Assembly: GCA_916048095.2 (NCBI GenBank) | Contig: OU696582.1 | Coordinates: 2,610,001-2,674,000 of the forward strand | Length of the DNA stretch: 64,000 nt | DNA from: Sacculina carcini | Lineage: Eukaryota; Arthropoda; Thecostraca; Sacculinidae | Direction: 5' to 3' | Part shown: positions 12,720 to 27,100 of the stretch, one piece after another | Layout of the letters: every line of letters starts with the position of its first letter | Position numbering within the stretch: the first letter of the stretch is position 1 | The notes under the pieces: generated by a model | Told to the model about the DNA's origin: nothing | What the model saw: only the letters and a program-made list of their open reading frames with translations | Database searches by the model: none | Made by a program: the position numbers and the translations under genes

Positions 12720-15700
12720 CTATATACACACACATGAACACATACACACACGCACACACACACACACACTACATTGCATACGCATAACATTTAGCTTGGC
12801 ATATTATCGATTTTACAGGTGGATTTGAGAAAACGGTTTGATGTTTGTTGATGGACTGCGTGTGTGGGAGCAAATCAAATATATGTATTGAAAATATGGG
12901 ACTTTATCGAGCATATTGTTTGAGGGATATGGAATATGGGATATTAGCGAGCATATTGATCATACCAAGCAATAAAGCCTCGTTCAAACATTGAAAGCGT
13001 CAACCATTTAATCTGTTGAAATTTCCGTTCCAAGGATTCATATTCGATTCGAGCAGAGCCGATATGCTGTACATTATTAATATGATCCGAAGCATATATA
13101 TGTAATTATTATCAAATACTTATACTAAAAACTGATGTTGGAATCACACGATACTCCCGCAGAAGGATTACTTCATTAGCAGTTCCTCTCCACGACTCTT
13201 TGATGCATAAAGGCAAGACTTGTGAAGAATGCACAAAATTGCCCAGAACAGAAAAGTATCTCTTTTTTGCCTTTATTCCTTTCATCAGTACGTTGGCTAT
13301 TCAGTGAGCAAGTTATCGCTCGACGCATTCGATACACAATGTAAACAAACTTCCATCGCGAATTTCACCGTAGCAATATTATTATGATTATGATTATTAT
13401 TGTTTTTATCAATTATATTATAAGGTCATATGAAAAGAGCGTATAAGCTATAAATCGCATGATTTCAATGCCTGCATACCCCTTCACCATCAAAATACAA
13501 AAAGCGAGAGAGAGACAGCTATTATGGTAGTACAAATGCGAGCAAAAAGCGTTCGCAGCCGTTTTTACAAAGCCATATAAGAGAAAGTTAATCATTAATC
13601 ATTTGTCATAGTCATTCTACATACCATTGGTGCGGGCCATTGAGCCCACCTGGCTATTAAGCCAGTGGCGGCGTCAGGATTTTGCCGGTGGGGGCGTTGA
13701 GGGGGACTACGAGGATAAATGCGGGGTCTTGGCGAAACATAGGGCGACCGTATTCCGAATCGCTAAAATAAGGACACTTTTGTGCGCGCTCGAAAAAAAT
13801 ATGTTTTCACAGGAAAATCGACATGACGTTTTTCTATAGACCCATGACAAATGTTTTCATTGATGTTCTTTTAAGCCACGAAACAACCCATTATACACTC
13901 GCATAGAGAGCATATACCACTAATCTAACCATACAAGCCCGGACAATTGAATCATTTTACAATTAGAAAGCGGACAGGCCGGATAGACCTCAAAACGAGC
14001 ATATGTCCGGAAAAAACGACGTATGGGTACCTTTCGGAAAATGAACAAAATAATACTATAATTGTTCAGGTTCAGAATGATTGGGGGAGTTTATAGGGGG
14101 GCTAGCCTCCTTCGCGTCGCCACTGCATTAAGCTCATGCAATTTACAAGCCTGAAATACTGGGTTTGTACGAGCAGTAAGGTCCGATTTGCCCACCTAAA
14201 CTTTGAATTTTTCAACAGCTTCATCTACAGCTTGTTAGAAAATCCGTGCATTTCTATCACTTACTTGTTAACTTAAGTTTTTCATCGAACTATTGCACAT
14301 ATTTGTACTTCAGCTGCATTAACATAATTCATAAAATACTGAAGCTTGTTCTTTTGAAATAACAAAATTTTGGCAGACTGAATTTTGTTCCCAGAAATGG
14401 CTCTGGCTATTAAGTCCACCATGGACAATATGGAGTAGAATCTTGGATGAAATTATTTGGGCTTAATGGCCAGGATCTACGGTATTCTCTTGCACCATTT
14501 TTATGATTATGTTTATTATAACAGACAAATCCAATAGCATGGAAAGAGTGCAAGCACTATTACCACCCTGCGGTGGTCCCATGTACCGAAAGCGCCCAAA
14601 TCGTCCGTTATCTAGACACTTTTACAGACGCAACAGATGAATAGAGCGCGGTGGACTAGTAGCCTACCTTCTCATGGAGGAGATCGAGGGCCAGTTGTAA
14701 GCCAACTGCCTTCATATCGGTCTTCTGCAGCGCCGACGTGATGTACATGTGCATGTCCAAGAAACGGTCCATCACTCCTCCGAGCTCGGCCTGCTCAATT
14801 TCCAGCTGCGACAGCAGGCTGACAAACCACTCGAACGAGCGTTGATCGCGGTTGATCCAGAAAAAGTCCACCTGGAGTCGCCAGACAATGACATTGGTGC
14901 ATACAAAACTAAGCTTGTTTTTGTCTATTCTCGGCAAATTTAATCGTTCTACAGGACAGCAGGAAAGTATATCGCGTTATGGAATAGAAAGACGTTATAC
15001 AGTGTACCCCGGATATAAGAGAACCCCGGTAATAAGAGATATTTCTTCAAACTCGTCTTCTATACTTTACGTGTAACTTTCCCCAGATATAAGATAAGCC
15101 CGGATGCAAGAGACATTCACTCCACTCCCGATAACTTATATCCGGAGTATACTGTACATAGTCCTATGTTAAAATATATGCAACAAACAGGCAGTATAGT
15201 TGAAGCAAACAGCTAAGACATAAAAATAGCTCAAATACACAACCTAGTAGCTTGGCACCACGTCGCTTGGTAATTTATTCCAGCTTTCAAATTGCTCTAT
15301 TTGGGAAACTATATTTATGGATGGGTTTCTGACTCCTGCGTTTTTGAAGTCAAAATTTGTGAATCCTATTAGATTTGGAAAATTTATACCACTTTCGAGT
15401 TACAATTTCTTCTTTCCCCGTAAGACATCTATGAAATTTGGCAAAATCTGTTCTGACTCTCCTATTTTCTAGCGCTGTCAAACCTAACTTCTTTAGTCTG
15501 TCGAAAGACGTCAACTGCTTGATGATTACTAATATTTTTTGGCTGATTCTTGTACCTTCTCCAATTTTTGAATATGTTTTTTGTAAATGTGGACTTCAAA
15601 CAATTACTGCGTATTCCAATGTTGGCCGAATGGTGTATGTAGTCAATTTCGCTAGTATCCTTCATCAATGTACGACGATGTATTTTTGTACAATGTATTT

Positions 15701-18145
15701 TTATAGCGCTCACACAGAAACAAGCGCGAAAGAGACAACAACAACAACAACAACAGTACACGACATCAAGATGTGAGAAAAGAAGTAGAAAATTCACAGA
15801 AAGGAAATTTTTTTTTCAATAATAATGGAGATAAATAAAATGAAAATAAGTAAAAACATAAGTAATTGTAAATTAGAGTCATAGGGAAGCGTAAGGTGTA
15901 AGAGTGCGAGAAGTGGGATCAAAAGATTTAGCAAAAAGATATTTACGAAGTGAGGAGGAAAACCTACTAAAGGATGAAGAGGAAGTGATTGAGGAGGGAA
16001 GATCATTGTAGACCCGAGGCGCATAGAAAGAAAAGGATTTTGCGGACCAAGGTGACTCGTTGATAGCGCGAGGACAGGATAAAGGACGATGAACACGAGA
16101 ATTAAAGTCATTAGAAGAAACTAGAAGATCAGAAAGATAGGACGGGGAAGAGCTATTGTGCAGAATTTTATATATGAGACAACACAGCCGAAAATGAATC
16201 CTAGGAATGATGGGAAGCCAGTGGAATTGGAACAAGAATTGAGAGGTATGGCGGCAAGGTGTAGGATGGAGCACAAAACGACAGGATTGATTAATAATTT
16301 TTTGAAGGATTTTCAGGGATTTGTTGGTAAGAATGTAGTGGAGTGAGCTGCAATAATCAAGACGAGAGAGAACAAGAGACTGTATTAATTTAATAGAAGA
16401 AGGCTGGTCTAAACAGGATCGAATAGGGTATGGACTGCGTAAAATCAAACGACAGGTGCGCGAAATAGAGACAACATTGTTTGAAAAGGACAAGTTGGAA
16501 TCGAAGATAGCACCCAAGTTTCGAACAGAGGAAGATACAGCGATTGGGAGTAATGGAGGAGAAATGCGCGGAGGGTGAAGGATAAGAAATTCAGACTTAG
16601 AAGTGTTGAGAATGAGGCGACGAGAGGTGGTCCAGGACGTAATATCAGAGAGAATATCATTGAGAAGAGTGGCATGAGAGAAAGGACAAGGAATTAGGAG
16701 TTGTATATCATCGGCATAAATATGGAAAGGAATGTTGTATTTACAAAGGACAGGACAGAGAGAAGACATGTAAAGATTGAAAAGAGTAGGACCCAAGATA
16801 GAACCTTGAGGGACACCAGAAATAAGAGAAGCAGATTTTGAAACAGTTGAATTGAAGTTTACTGAAAAAGTGCGACCAGAGAGATAGGATTTGAGGAGAG
16901 ACAATGCTGACGAGGATAGACCCAGAGAAGAAAGATCATTGATGAGAATGGCATGATTGACAAGATCGAAGGCTAGAGACATATCGAGAAGAACAAGGAG
17001 AACTGATTGACGATAGGAAAATTTAGATAAGATTTCATGAGTAACTGAAATAAGGACAGATTCCGTAGAGTGACAGGAGCGAAACCCAGATTGGAAAGGA
17101 TGAAGGACCTGGGAAATAAGGGGAGACAACTGGGAAAAAATAGCTGATTCAAGGAGTTTTGAAGGAAAGCTGAGAAGAGATATAGGACGGTAATTAGCGC
17201 ATTCAGACGGATTTAATGTAGGTTTTTTAAGGATAGGATGGACGATGGCATGTTTATCAGATAGGAATTGGCCATGAAGAAATGATGAATTAATGAGATG
17301 TAATAGATAAGGAACAAGAGAAAATATTGAAGGGGAGATAGCTCTAAAATTAATAGGATCAGCCGGAGAGGAGGAAATTTTGAGGGAAGATATCATGGTA
17401 AGAATATCTGAAAGATGTATTTGCGAGAATGAAGTGAATTGTAGAGACACACGAGTATGTGTAACAGGGATATTGGAAGAGGGGAGTTTAGACTGAACAG
17501 TTAGGACTTTATTAGTGAAATGAGAAGATAATTGAGAGGCAGTTAGATTAGATAAAGAGGAGTTAGATCGAGAACCAGTGAGAGAGTTTAGAGTTGTCCA
17601 AAGAGACTTAGGGGATCGGGAGAGCGAAGAGAGACGGGAGGAGAAGTAATTTTGTTTAGCTGCAGACAAGGCCGAGATATAAGAAGAGCGGGAAACAGAG
17701 AAGGAAGACCAATCAGATGGATGAGATGTACGTTTCCAGATTCGTAGAAGTGAACGTTGATGTCTTTTCAATAGACGAAGTTGAGAGTTAAACCAAGGAG
17801 GAGAAGAATTAGTTGTATTGCGCCGGAAAATGTTGTTTTTATGTTCACTATCTTATTATTCGCTTTCTTTACCATATTAGAAATGTGAATTTCTGGTGAA
17901 AGGCTGCTGTGAACTATTACTCCGAAGTGTTTCTCTTTGAATAAGTCCATTAGCTGAGTATTGTTCAGCTTGTACCTCCAGCAAAGGCCGTTCGTGACAC
18001 TTTTCCACATTAAATGACATTTGTCATTTAGTACTCCAGCTTGATAGTTCTTCCAAACCTTTTTTGCAATTTTTGGCAATCTTCTATGCAGGATATATTC
18101 GTATATATATACAAGTGTATAGTGTAATCGTGTATATATAACTTG

Positions 18146-18188
<43 letters not shown>

Positions 18189-21100
18189 TTGTGTAAGTGT
18201 GGTGCAACGTACGTTCATGGAATCTACACACGAATACACACACAAGACAATGTGTGCGCGGTGTGTGTGTGAGTTTACGTGCTTGTATGCGTGTATGTAT
18301 GTGTGTGTGTGTGTATGTGTCACACCAAATGTTCAACATGTAGACAAGACACAGCGATCAAATACTCGAGACAGAATTGTTGAGCAGAACAATGCGCTGT
18401 TTTTCATTTGGAAAAAAATATTAAAGTTGATTAGGAAATATCATGAAAATATTTGCACGTTATTTTTACCATTAAGCGTAGCGTGATGTGAAGTTTGAAT
18501 TTGTTGACGAATATCATTATACCATCGTGTTGAATAGATATTCAAGTGGTCAGTCACTGCTCAATTGGAATATTTATCTGAATTATTATCTACAAATGGG
18601 TAACTGTACGAGTTTGTCTCGTATTAGACGTACGAAAAAGGTGAGCAAAATGCCAACGAGATACACAGTTTTTTGTATCCATTGAGTTTAACAAATAGTT
18701 TTACGTAGAAATGCACCTCGAACTTTGTAGCCCAATGTTGGATGCTACGACTCAACTTGTGCAAGGAGCATGGGTGTCACATCCGTGCGAAGCGAAATCC
18801 TCAGCAATATTGCTAGACTAAATTTGACCAAATCCCCAAAATAAAAACTATGCCGAGAAAGGCAGCCGCTGTAACCAAGGTGGCTGGACGTTTGAACTGA
18901 GCGTATCTGTTTTGTTTGCGTATAGACCCGCGAGGCATCACAGCAGTGTGTAGAAATGGAAGTCCGAAATTCACCTGCTAACTACAAAACAGACGACAAG
19001 GTGTCCAGTCGAACAGAGCTCGAGTCGTCCGTAATGCACCTAAAAAGAGTTATTGAAGTTATGGACGAGCAAGACAAAGAGACAGGTATCGAACCAAACT
19101 CCACATCCATGGGTTTTAACGACAACACCTCATTCAACTACCGCCAGGAGCAGGCCAAAAGAAGAAGAGACCAGCAGCTAAAACAAGGAGGAGAGCCCTT
19201 CTCTTCTCATCACCTTCCATAAGCGTTGAGCAATGGTACGTGATAAAAGTCCAAATAAAAGTCGTATAAAGTCACTTTAATACAGATGTGTTATAAATTA
19301 TACATTATTATATGATAGATTAATGTTTTGATATAGAGAAAGTATTTATATATATAACTGTGAAGTATGTGTCGGTTTCCTTGTGTCTGCTTTTTTCACA
19401 GCTGTGTTAAACCTGAATATTTATAATAATAAAAATTAACTGTGTTGTGTATGTTTTTTGTGTTGGCTCTGACAGTTGGAACCTGCAAGCTGAGACAAAT
19501 TATTGTGATTTACAATAGAAAATGGCATCAAATGAACATTGGGACACAAAATATATGTTGACTTGCTGTTTAAGTGTTTGAATTTGATAGTCTTAATGTG
19601 ATGATGCTCCTCCATGTCACCTGTTCAAGTCTAGACAATTTGGCTGGGGCAGGGGTCGGCAATCCAAAATGTTGAAAGAGACATATTGAACATAATGAAA
19701 AAACAAACAATAAATATTAATAGATGCCTGGAGCCGTAAAAAATTAAAAACCTTACATATGTATATAATGAAGGCAAAACAATATGTAGGTATCTATATT
19801 AGCTATATCTGTATCTATATTGTATAAAAAAAATATTTTTCTGTCGTATTTTTTTATTTATATAATTCGCGTCGTTATGGTATTATGTGCGTTGTTTATG
19901 GTTATTGCTGCGGCGTTGTTTATGGTCGATCGTTCCTGAAATTTACATCGAATAAAGCCTAGTGCAAAGGGTTTTTTCAACATATTTCTATGACAATTTA
20001 TTCGATGTATATTTTCTTTGTCTGGTTAAATCGTACATACTATGGATAAGATACTGCGTGTTGAAAAATTTGATGTACCACCTACCAATCCCAATGCGGG
20101 AAAACAGTGGAAACTCTGTTTTCGTGGTTTCAAATATTTCCTGTCTACAATTTAGTAGTCACCAACCAGATAAGTTGGAAGTTTAGTTTTTGCATATCGG
20201 TACAAATGTGTCTGCGCTGATTGAGTCTTGTAGCGACTATGATTCTGCTATTTCCACACTCGATAAAAGCTACGTGAAAACGCCGAGTGAAGTACATGCG
20301 CGACACTTTCTAGCAACAAGAACGCAGCAACCAGACGAAGACGTCGACACTTTTTTACAATCACTTGTGCAGTTATCCAGTGACTGCAATTTCGTAGCTG
20401 TGTCAGCTACAGAGCACCGTGATATGCTCGTGCGTGACTCCTTCATCCGGGGTCTCAAGTCACCCAACATGCGTGTGCGCTCATGGAAAACTCGAAACTC
20501 AGTCTAGATGAAGCTGTTCAACAAGCCATAGCATTAGAACAAGCACAAAGAAGAACCGAGTCGTATAATCATCCTGTTTCAGTCGACACGTGCGCTGCGG
20601 CCGCTGCTGGTCGTGCTACGTCTGAAAGTGGTTCTATTCCGGACTCTGAGGACTCTGGTTCTGTCATTTGTGCTGACACTAGCAAGCCTCTCCCCGGTAA
20701 ATGCTTCAATTGTGGCGGTGATAGACATCTGAAGGACAATAGGAAACTTTGCCCAGCTAGAGCATCTGTCTGTCGTAGCTGTGGTAAACTTGGGCACTTT
20801 GCCAAGGTGTGCAGATCCAAAAATGCGAGAAAATCTGCTGCATCCGCCGCATCAATTTGTGCTATCAACAATGTTTCAGCAAAATGTGTGACTATCTCCG
20901 GGCGTGCTTTGAATGGATTACTTGACACTGGAAGTTCAGAGAACTTTATTGATAGCAAATTGGCCAATACACTACATCTGGATGTACAAAAAGCAAATTC
21001 CACAGTCCATATGGCATCATCAAAATTGGCTGTAAATATCCAAGGACAGTGCAAATGCGACCTGGATTATGAAGGAGAAAAGTACGAAGCTGTCACTTTT

Positions 21101-24100
21101 CTGACTATGCCCGACCTATGTTGTGATATCGTACTAGGCCGACCATTTTTGCAAATGCATGAAAAAGTGTCGCTGAACTTTGGTGGCAGCCGACCTCCAT
21201 TGAATATCTGTGCTGCAACTCCGGCAAAGTTTGCACCTGTGCAACTGTTCCAGAATCTCTCTCCCGGCTGCTCTCCTATAGCTGTGAAGTCGCGAAGATA
21301 CTCCAATGCAGACAAGACGTTCATAGATGCTGAGTGTGAACGCATGCTGAATGAGGACGTGATCGAACCTAGTTATTCTCCTTGGAGAGCACAAGTAGTT
21401 GTGGTGTCAAATGAGCGAAAGCGCAGACTTGTTGTCGACCTTTCTCAAACTATAAACAAGTACACCCAATTGGACGCTTTTCCGCTGTCACGTATCGACG
21501 ACATCGTGAATGAAATCGCCAAATACAACATTTACAGTGTAATTGACCTCAAACATGGATACGACCAAGTAGAAATTGTGGAATCTGACCGCCATACACT
21601 GCCTTCTAAACCGGAAACAATCTGTACCAATTCAAGCGTATTCCGCAGGGGGTTACTAATGCCGTGGCATCATTCCAGCGAACCATTTCAACTTTCATCA
21701 AGACCAATCGTCTTGAATGTACATTTTCATATCTTGATGATATAATTGTCTGTGGGACGACGCAAGTGGAGCATGATCTGCACTTGTCTCGCTTCATGGA
21801 AGCTGCTAAGAAGCATAATCTAGTCATCAACAAGTCCAAATGCAAACTGTCTCAAAAGTCCATACACGTTCTGGGATATCTTGTGCAGAATGGTTCGCTG
21901 CGACTGGACCCGGCAAGACTGCAAGGACTGATAGATTTGCCAGTGCCAAACAACCTGAAATCACTCACGAGAATGGTCGGTTTCTTCGCCTATTATTTCA
22001 AGTGTATTCCAAACTACTCGTCTAAAATTCACACACTTATTGATTCTAAATCCCCCTTGAATGTACTTGCCATTGACGCTATATATGCTCTGAAAAATGA
22101 CATTTCGAATGATGTTCTTATGGCCATTGATGATCTTGAGCCATTCGTAATTGAAACTGATGCCTCAGAGAAGACAATTGCTGCTACACTGTTACAAAAA
22201 GGCAAGCCTGTTGCATTCTTTTCACGCTCGCTAAATCGCTCCGAACTGGGACATCACATTGTTGAGAAAGAAGCTCATGCGATCATTGAATCCGTCCGGC
22301 GTTGGAAAGATTTCCTTGTCTGCCGCCATTTCACCATCATTATAGACCAAAGAGCGGTATCATATGTGTTCGATACAAAAACGAAAGGAAAAGTGAAGAA
22401 TGACAAGATCCTACGGTGGCGATTGGAATTGACGTCGTATACATTTGACATCTGCTACCGTCCAGGGAAAGAAAATGTTGCTGCTGATACTCTCTCTCGC
22501 TCGCACTGCCTCTTCACATGTGCTGGTGTTGACCTGAAGAAAGTGCACAACGACCTGATTCATCCAGGTGTTCAACGTATGCTACACTTCGTACGTTCGA
22601 AAATCTTCCATTTTGTGTAGATGAAGTGAGTACTGTAGTGTCACAGTGTCAGGTATGTGCAAAACTCAAACCACGTTTTTACAAACCACCAGAGTGCAGC
22701 CTCATAAAATCCACTTATACTTTTGAACGTATCTCCATCGATTTTAAAGGTCCACTACCTCGTTCTACTTCTGGCAATTCGTACATTCTCACAGTGGTTG
22801 ATGAGTTTTCACGGTTTCCGTTCGGTTTTCCCTGCAGAAATGTTGATTCTTTCACAGTTATCAGCCAATTGTCTCAATTGTTTTCGATTTTCGGTCTCCC
22901 AGAAGTTGTCCATACAGACAGAGGTGCTTGTTTCACGTCTGATTCGTTCAAGTCATTCCTTCGAGACCGTGGCGTCACATTGAGTCATACTTCTCCTTAC
23001 CATCCACAGGGCAACTCCCAATGCAAACGCTATAATGGGATTATCTGGAATAATGTGCGTTTAGCCCTTGAATTTCGTAAGTTGCCCCCTTGCCGTTGGG
23101 AGGAACTGATCCCAGATTGCCTCCATTCGATCAGATCACTTCTATGTACGAGCACTAATTCGACTCCACACGAGCGCATGTTGAACTTTACTAGAAAGTC
23201 TTCCTGTGGCAATTCATTGCCCTCCTGGCTGTGCGAACCCGGACCTGTGTATATGCGTCGACATGTGCGGCATTCAAAGCAAGAACCACTGGTGGATCAA
23301 GCTTAGCTAATAGAAACACACCCCAAATTCGCCCGTGTGAGATTATGTAACGGGAGGGAATCTACTGTTGCGTTGAAGGATTTAGCTCCTATACCACCTG
23401 TGGAACCAAGCAATAACATCGAAAGTCATGTTTCTGATTCATTGTCGCAGATAACTCCAGATGATGTAAATACGCCCACGGTTCGCTTTTCTTTTCAATC
23501 TGGTGGCTGTGATGATCCGTCCGCTGCTCGTGATTCTCCACTGGAACAGGAGCGATGTACTCGTGAGGGAAGTATGCCCCACCGTGAGACGCAGTCAGTT
23601 CATGATGAACAAGACAGGTCCACGAACGAGCAGCGTCCTGACAGTCCGGCACAACTCCGCCGTTCGAGCCGTTCACGAAGGCAATAACAGTTCCCCGATT
23701 ACGTTCGCTACTAGCGCCCGTAATCATTTTCTATTCCATCTCCATTCCCTCATGTTTTTGTTTTATGTGTAATTTTACCAACTCTCTGTTTCGCTGTACA
23801 GTATTTGTGTTTGTGTCTTGGCTAACTCGATAAGGACAGAGTGTCCTTTTCTACGAGAGGAGGCTGTCGTATTTTGTTATTTATAGACTTCGCGTCGATA
23901 TGGTATTATGTGCGTTGTTTATGGTTATTGCTGCGTCGTTGTTTATGGTTGATCGTTCCTGAAATTTACATCGAATAATGCCTAGTGCAAAGGGTTTTTT
24001 CTATATATTTATATGACAATTTCCCTACCCCATCTTTTTCGATTTTTTAGCACTTTTCAAAAAGCTCCAGGGAGCCACTAGACTGAGCTGAAGCACCGAG

Positions 24101-27100
24101 GGCTGCCGACATCCGGGCTAGGGGAAGGCATTTTTTGATTTTTCATAATAATAATTCATTTATGCAGCCTGTCAAATCAACTAGTAAAGTAACTATGTTT
24201 CGAATCTTCAAAAAGAAGATATGTTTGTGTGTGCGCGAAAAACTAACATTATTATTACAAACTTCATGTATATTTAAGAATTAACCTTTCTAGGCCAAGT
24301 GATTCGATTGGTCGTATTTAAGGCACGAATCAAACCATTGAAAACTCACAGGGGAACAAATACGTAAATTTACAAATAGAAGACTCAAATTTAACCACTC
24401 AAACTATTTAGACGCCGGATAATTGAGACGTTTAACAGCCTGACAGACTCGACAGGCCACAAAAACGGGAAAAGAGGATGTATGGCCATTCTAATCAAAA
24501 AGTACAAGCGATATCATCTCAATCATACAAGCTGAATAAAAAACAGGCTACTATGCTCGTACATAAATATGTATTGATTGTACTACACACTGCTTTTTCT
24601 AGAAGGTATATTTCTTTAATCATTTTTTAAACCTTATACACAGATAGCGGTTCATATATATATTGTTAGTTTATTGTACAATCTAGGATCCATGAAACGA
24701 AAACAGCCGTTGTAGTGTGTGTGTCGTGAAAGAAAAGTTGGTTCATGCTGAAGGCTCATGTGATTTGCACAAAGATTATGTACAGAAAATATCGGTTTAT
24801 TTGTTAATAGTTCTAATAGATATACAGGACTGTTATGCACAAAAACTGAGTGCACTGTGAAGTCAAGATTGCATTCCATGCCAAGGCAAGCTTGATGGTC
24901 TTCGAAATCTCTTTTTTTCTCTGGACCTCGGTTGTTTAATGAACTTCCTCTTAAAATTCGATCTTCTTTCTCTTACAGGTCTTTTTCCACTTCTCTTTGT
25001 ACATATATTCTCGGTGTTTCTTCTGTTGAATAATTATATTGTGTGAATAACTGTTTGATTCATTGATCCGTAGTTATTTTCAGTTGTTCTTTCATAGTAT
25101 ATCGCTGCTTATATTTTTATTTATGCGATACTGTTTTGTTAATTCCACATTGTGTACATTTGATAACTAGCCGTTTCTCGCGCCTATGATAATTAGAGCG
25201 CTATACCAAATACATGTGCTGTTGTTGTTGTTGTTGTTGTATTGGACACAGTTTGATGAGATATTTCACAACAGAGCTGTGCGGAAAAATCCTCACGCCG
25301 TCGTTGCTGTCTCTCTCCCTTTTACCGTGTGTCTGTCATAAAATTTCTTGTATATCTGTATATTTTTCTTTTCGACCACCGAACGACTGAAACAGGATCC
25401 TACCCAGGTGGATTATCGGTCCTTATTGTGGCAGTCGTTCACCCATTCTTGCCAAGCTGCCACACCTTTCCACCACACTCCCGCCACCATCCACCCCAAA
25501 ACCATAGCCAACGCGCCCCGACACGTTGTATTTCTTTTGTATTTCGCGCCTGTATATCATTATTTGGGCGCTATATCAATTATACCTAATGTCGGTGTTA
25601 TTCTTGTTGAGTACGCACGTTGAATATTCCACTCTTTCAGATAATCTGATCTGCAATTTACTTGACCGAAACACAAATATTCAAATGGCTCCATTTTTTG
25701 CTTTGAAGTATATGCAAGCTGTCATTAGGCAGAGTTTTCAGAAAGTCACGTGGAATATCATATTGTAGTCGCTGGCAGTTCCAGAGGGGCACTCAGGGGG
25801 CTGAAACTCCCCAAAATGCATCCATCAACTCCTCATAACCAAGAAGTTCAATAAAAGTGGTCAGGAAACATATAACTCTGTTGAATTTGTTGATAAAAGC
25901 ATTATCGCAAAACATGTTTGCTCATTATTGTGTGTAAATGTGTGTATATATCATTGAAAAATGTCCCAAATCATGACCTTCACACGCTACCTAGTAACTC
26001 ATACATAATTCAGCCCCTCAAAAACTGCACTCTGGATCTGCTCCTGATTGGAGTTAGCATGTTTCTAGTTGATGCACTCACTGTACCACGTATACTTGTT
26101 CAATGTGTGGAGTTGTGTCAACAGCACACGAAAATCGACACTTGATGGAGTGAATGTTTGTTTGACGAACTGAACTTTGTCGTATTCGTTGCACGAGGCA
26201 AACTTTTTGCGCATTTCGTCCTGGCGTCAGCTCATCGGCCAGGCTAGAATGAATCGACTCAGTCCATGTAATACCCACTTGTCAGTGAAGAGCTTAATGA
26301 GTAGCTCAGTGAGCGTAAGCTCCTGAGTAGCGCGCTGAACTATCGTGTCAGTTTTGCGCGGTTCGAATCCTAGCCCGGGTTTATTTCTCAACACCTCCGC
26401 TTGGGTCTACTAGGAGGCACCACTGTAGATGAGACCACAGTGGGGCGCACTATATAGTCTCAACTGGCTGGTGCGCGCTTAGCACGTCAATAACCAACCA
26501 ACCGTAAAGAGCGTCGTTTCAAATGCTCCAAATTCGCTCGCATTGTTCCAAGTCAACGTGGGACAACTTTTGCTTCTGTACACCCACTTGAGGACAAATA
26601 TCAGCTTGAAAGTTGTGGAAACGACAGCTCCCAAACACAAGTTGGCCATGTATTTCTCCTCGGTGTCAATACTGTAACGAATATTTGGAAACTTCAACAA
26701 GTAATTGGCCAAACTCAAAGACACTTGTTGTCTCAGAACCTTTCTCCTTGCCAGTTTGATTAAGTGCAAATGCAGGCAATATCAATTGCTACGCCATAAA
26801 ATTATCCGTAAATATGCATATATTATGAGCTTGTGTCAGAAATAATTATATCATTTCTGGCACATGCATATTGTATCATATATTTGCGTATATGCGGGAG
26901 TTTATTTCACGACGTCCTCATATTATATTAATGTGTCTTCATACCGGTCTCCATGTGTCTATATTTTTAGTACTGCTCTCGCCTTTGCCCTCGAAAGTGC
27001 ACTATATCAAATATATGTTGTTGTTGTCGTTATGTATATGCGTGTTTTTGGTGGTGTGAGTGTGTGTGTGTGTGTATGCGTGTGTGTTATGTCAGATGTC

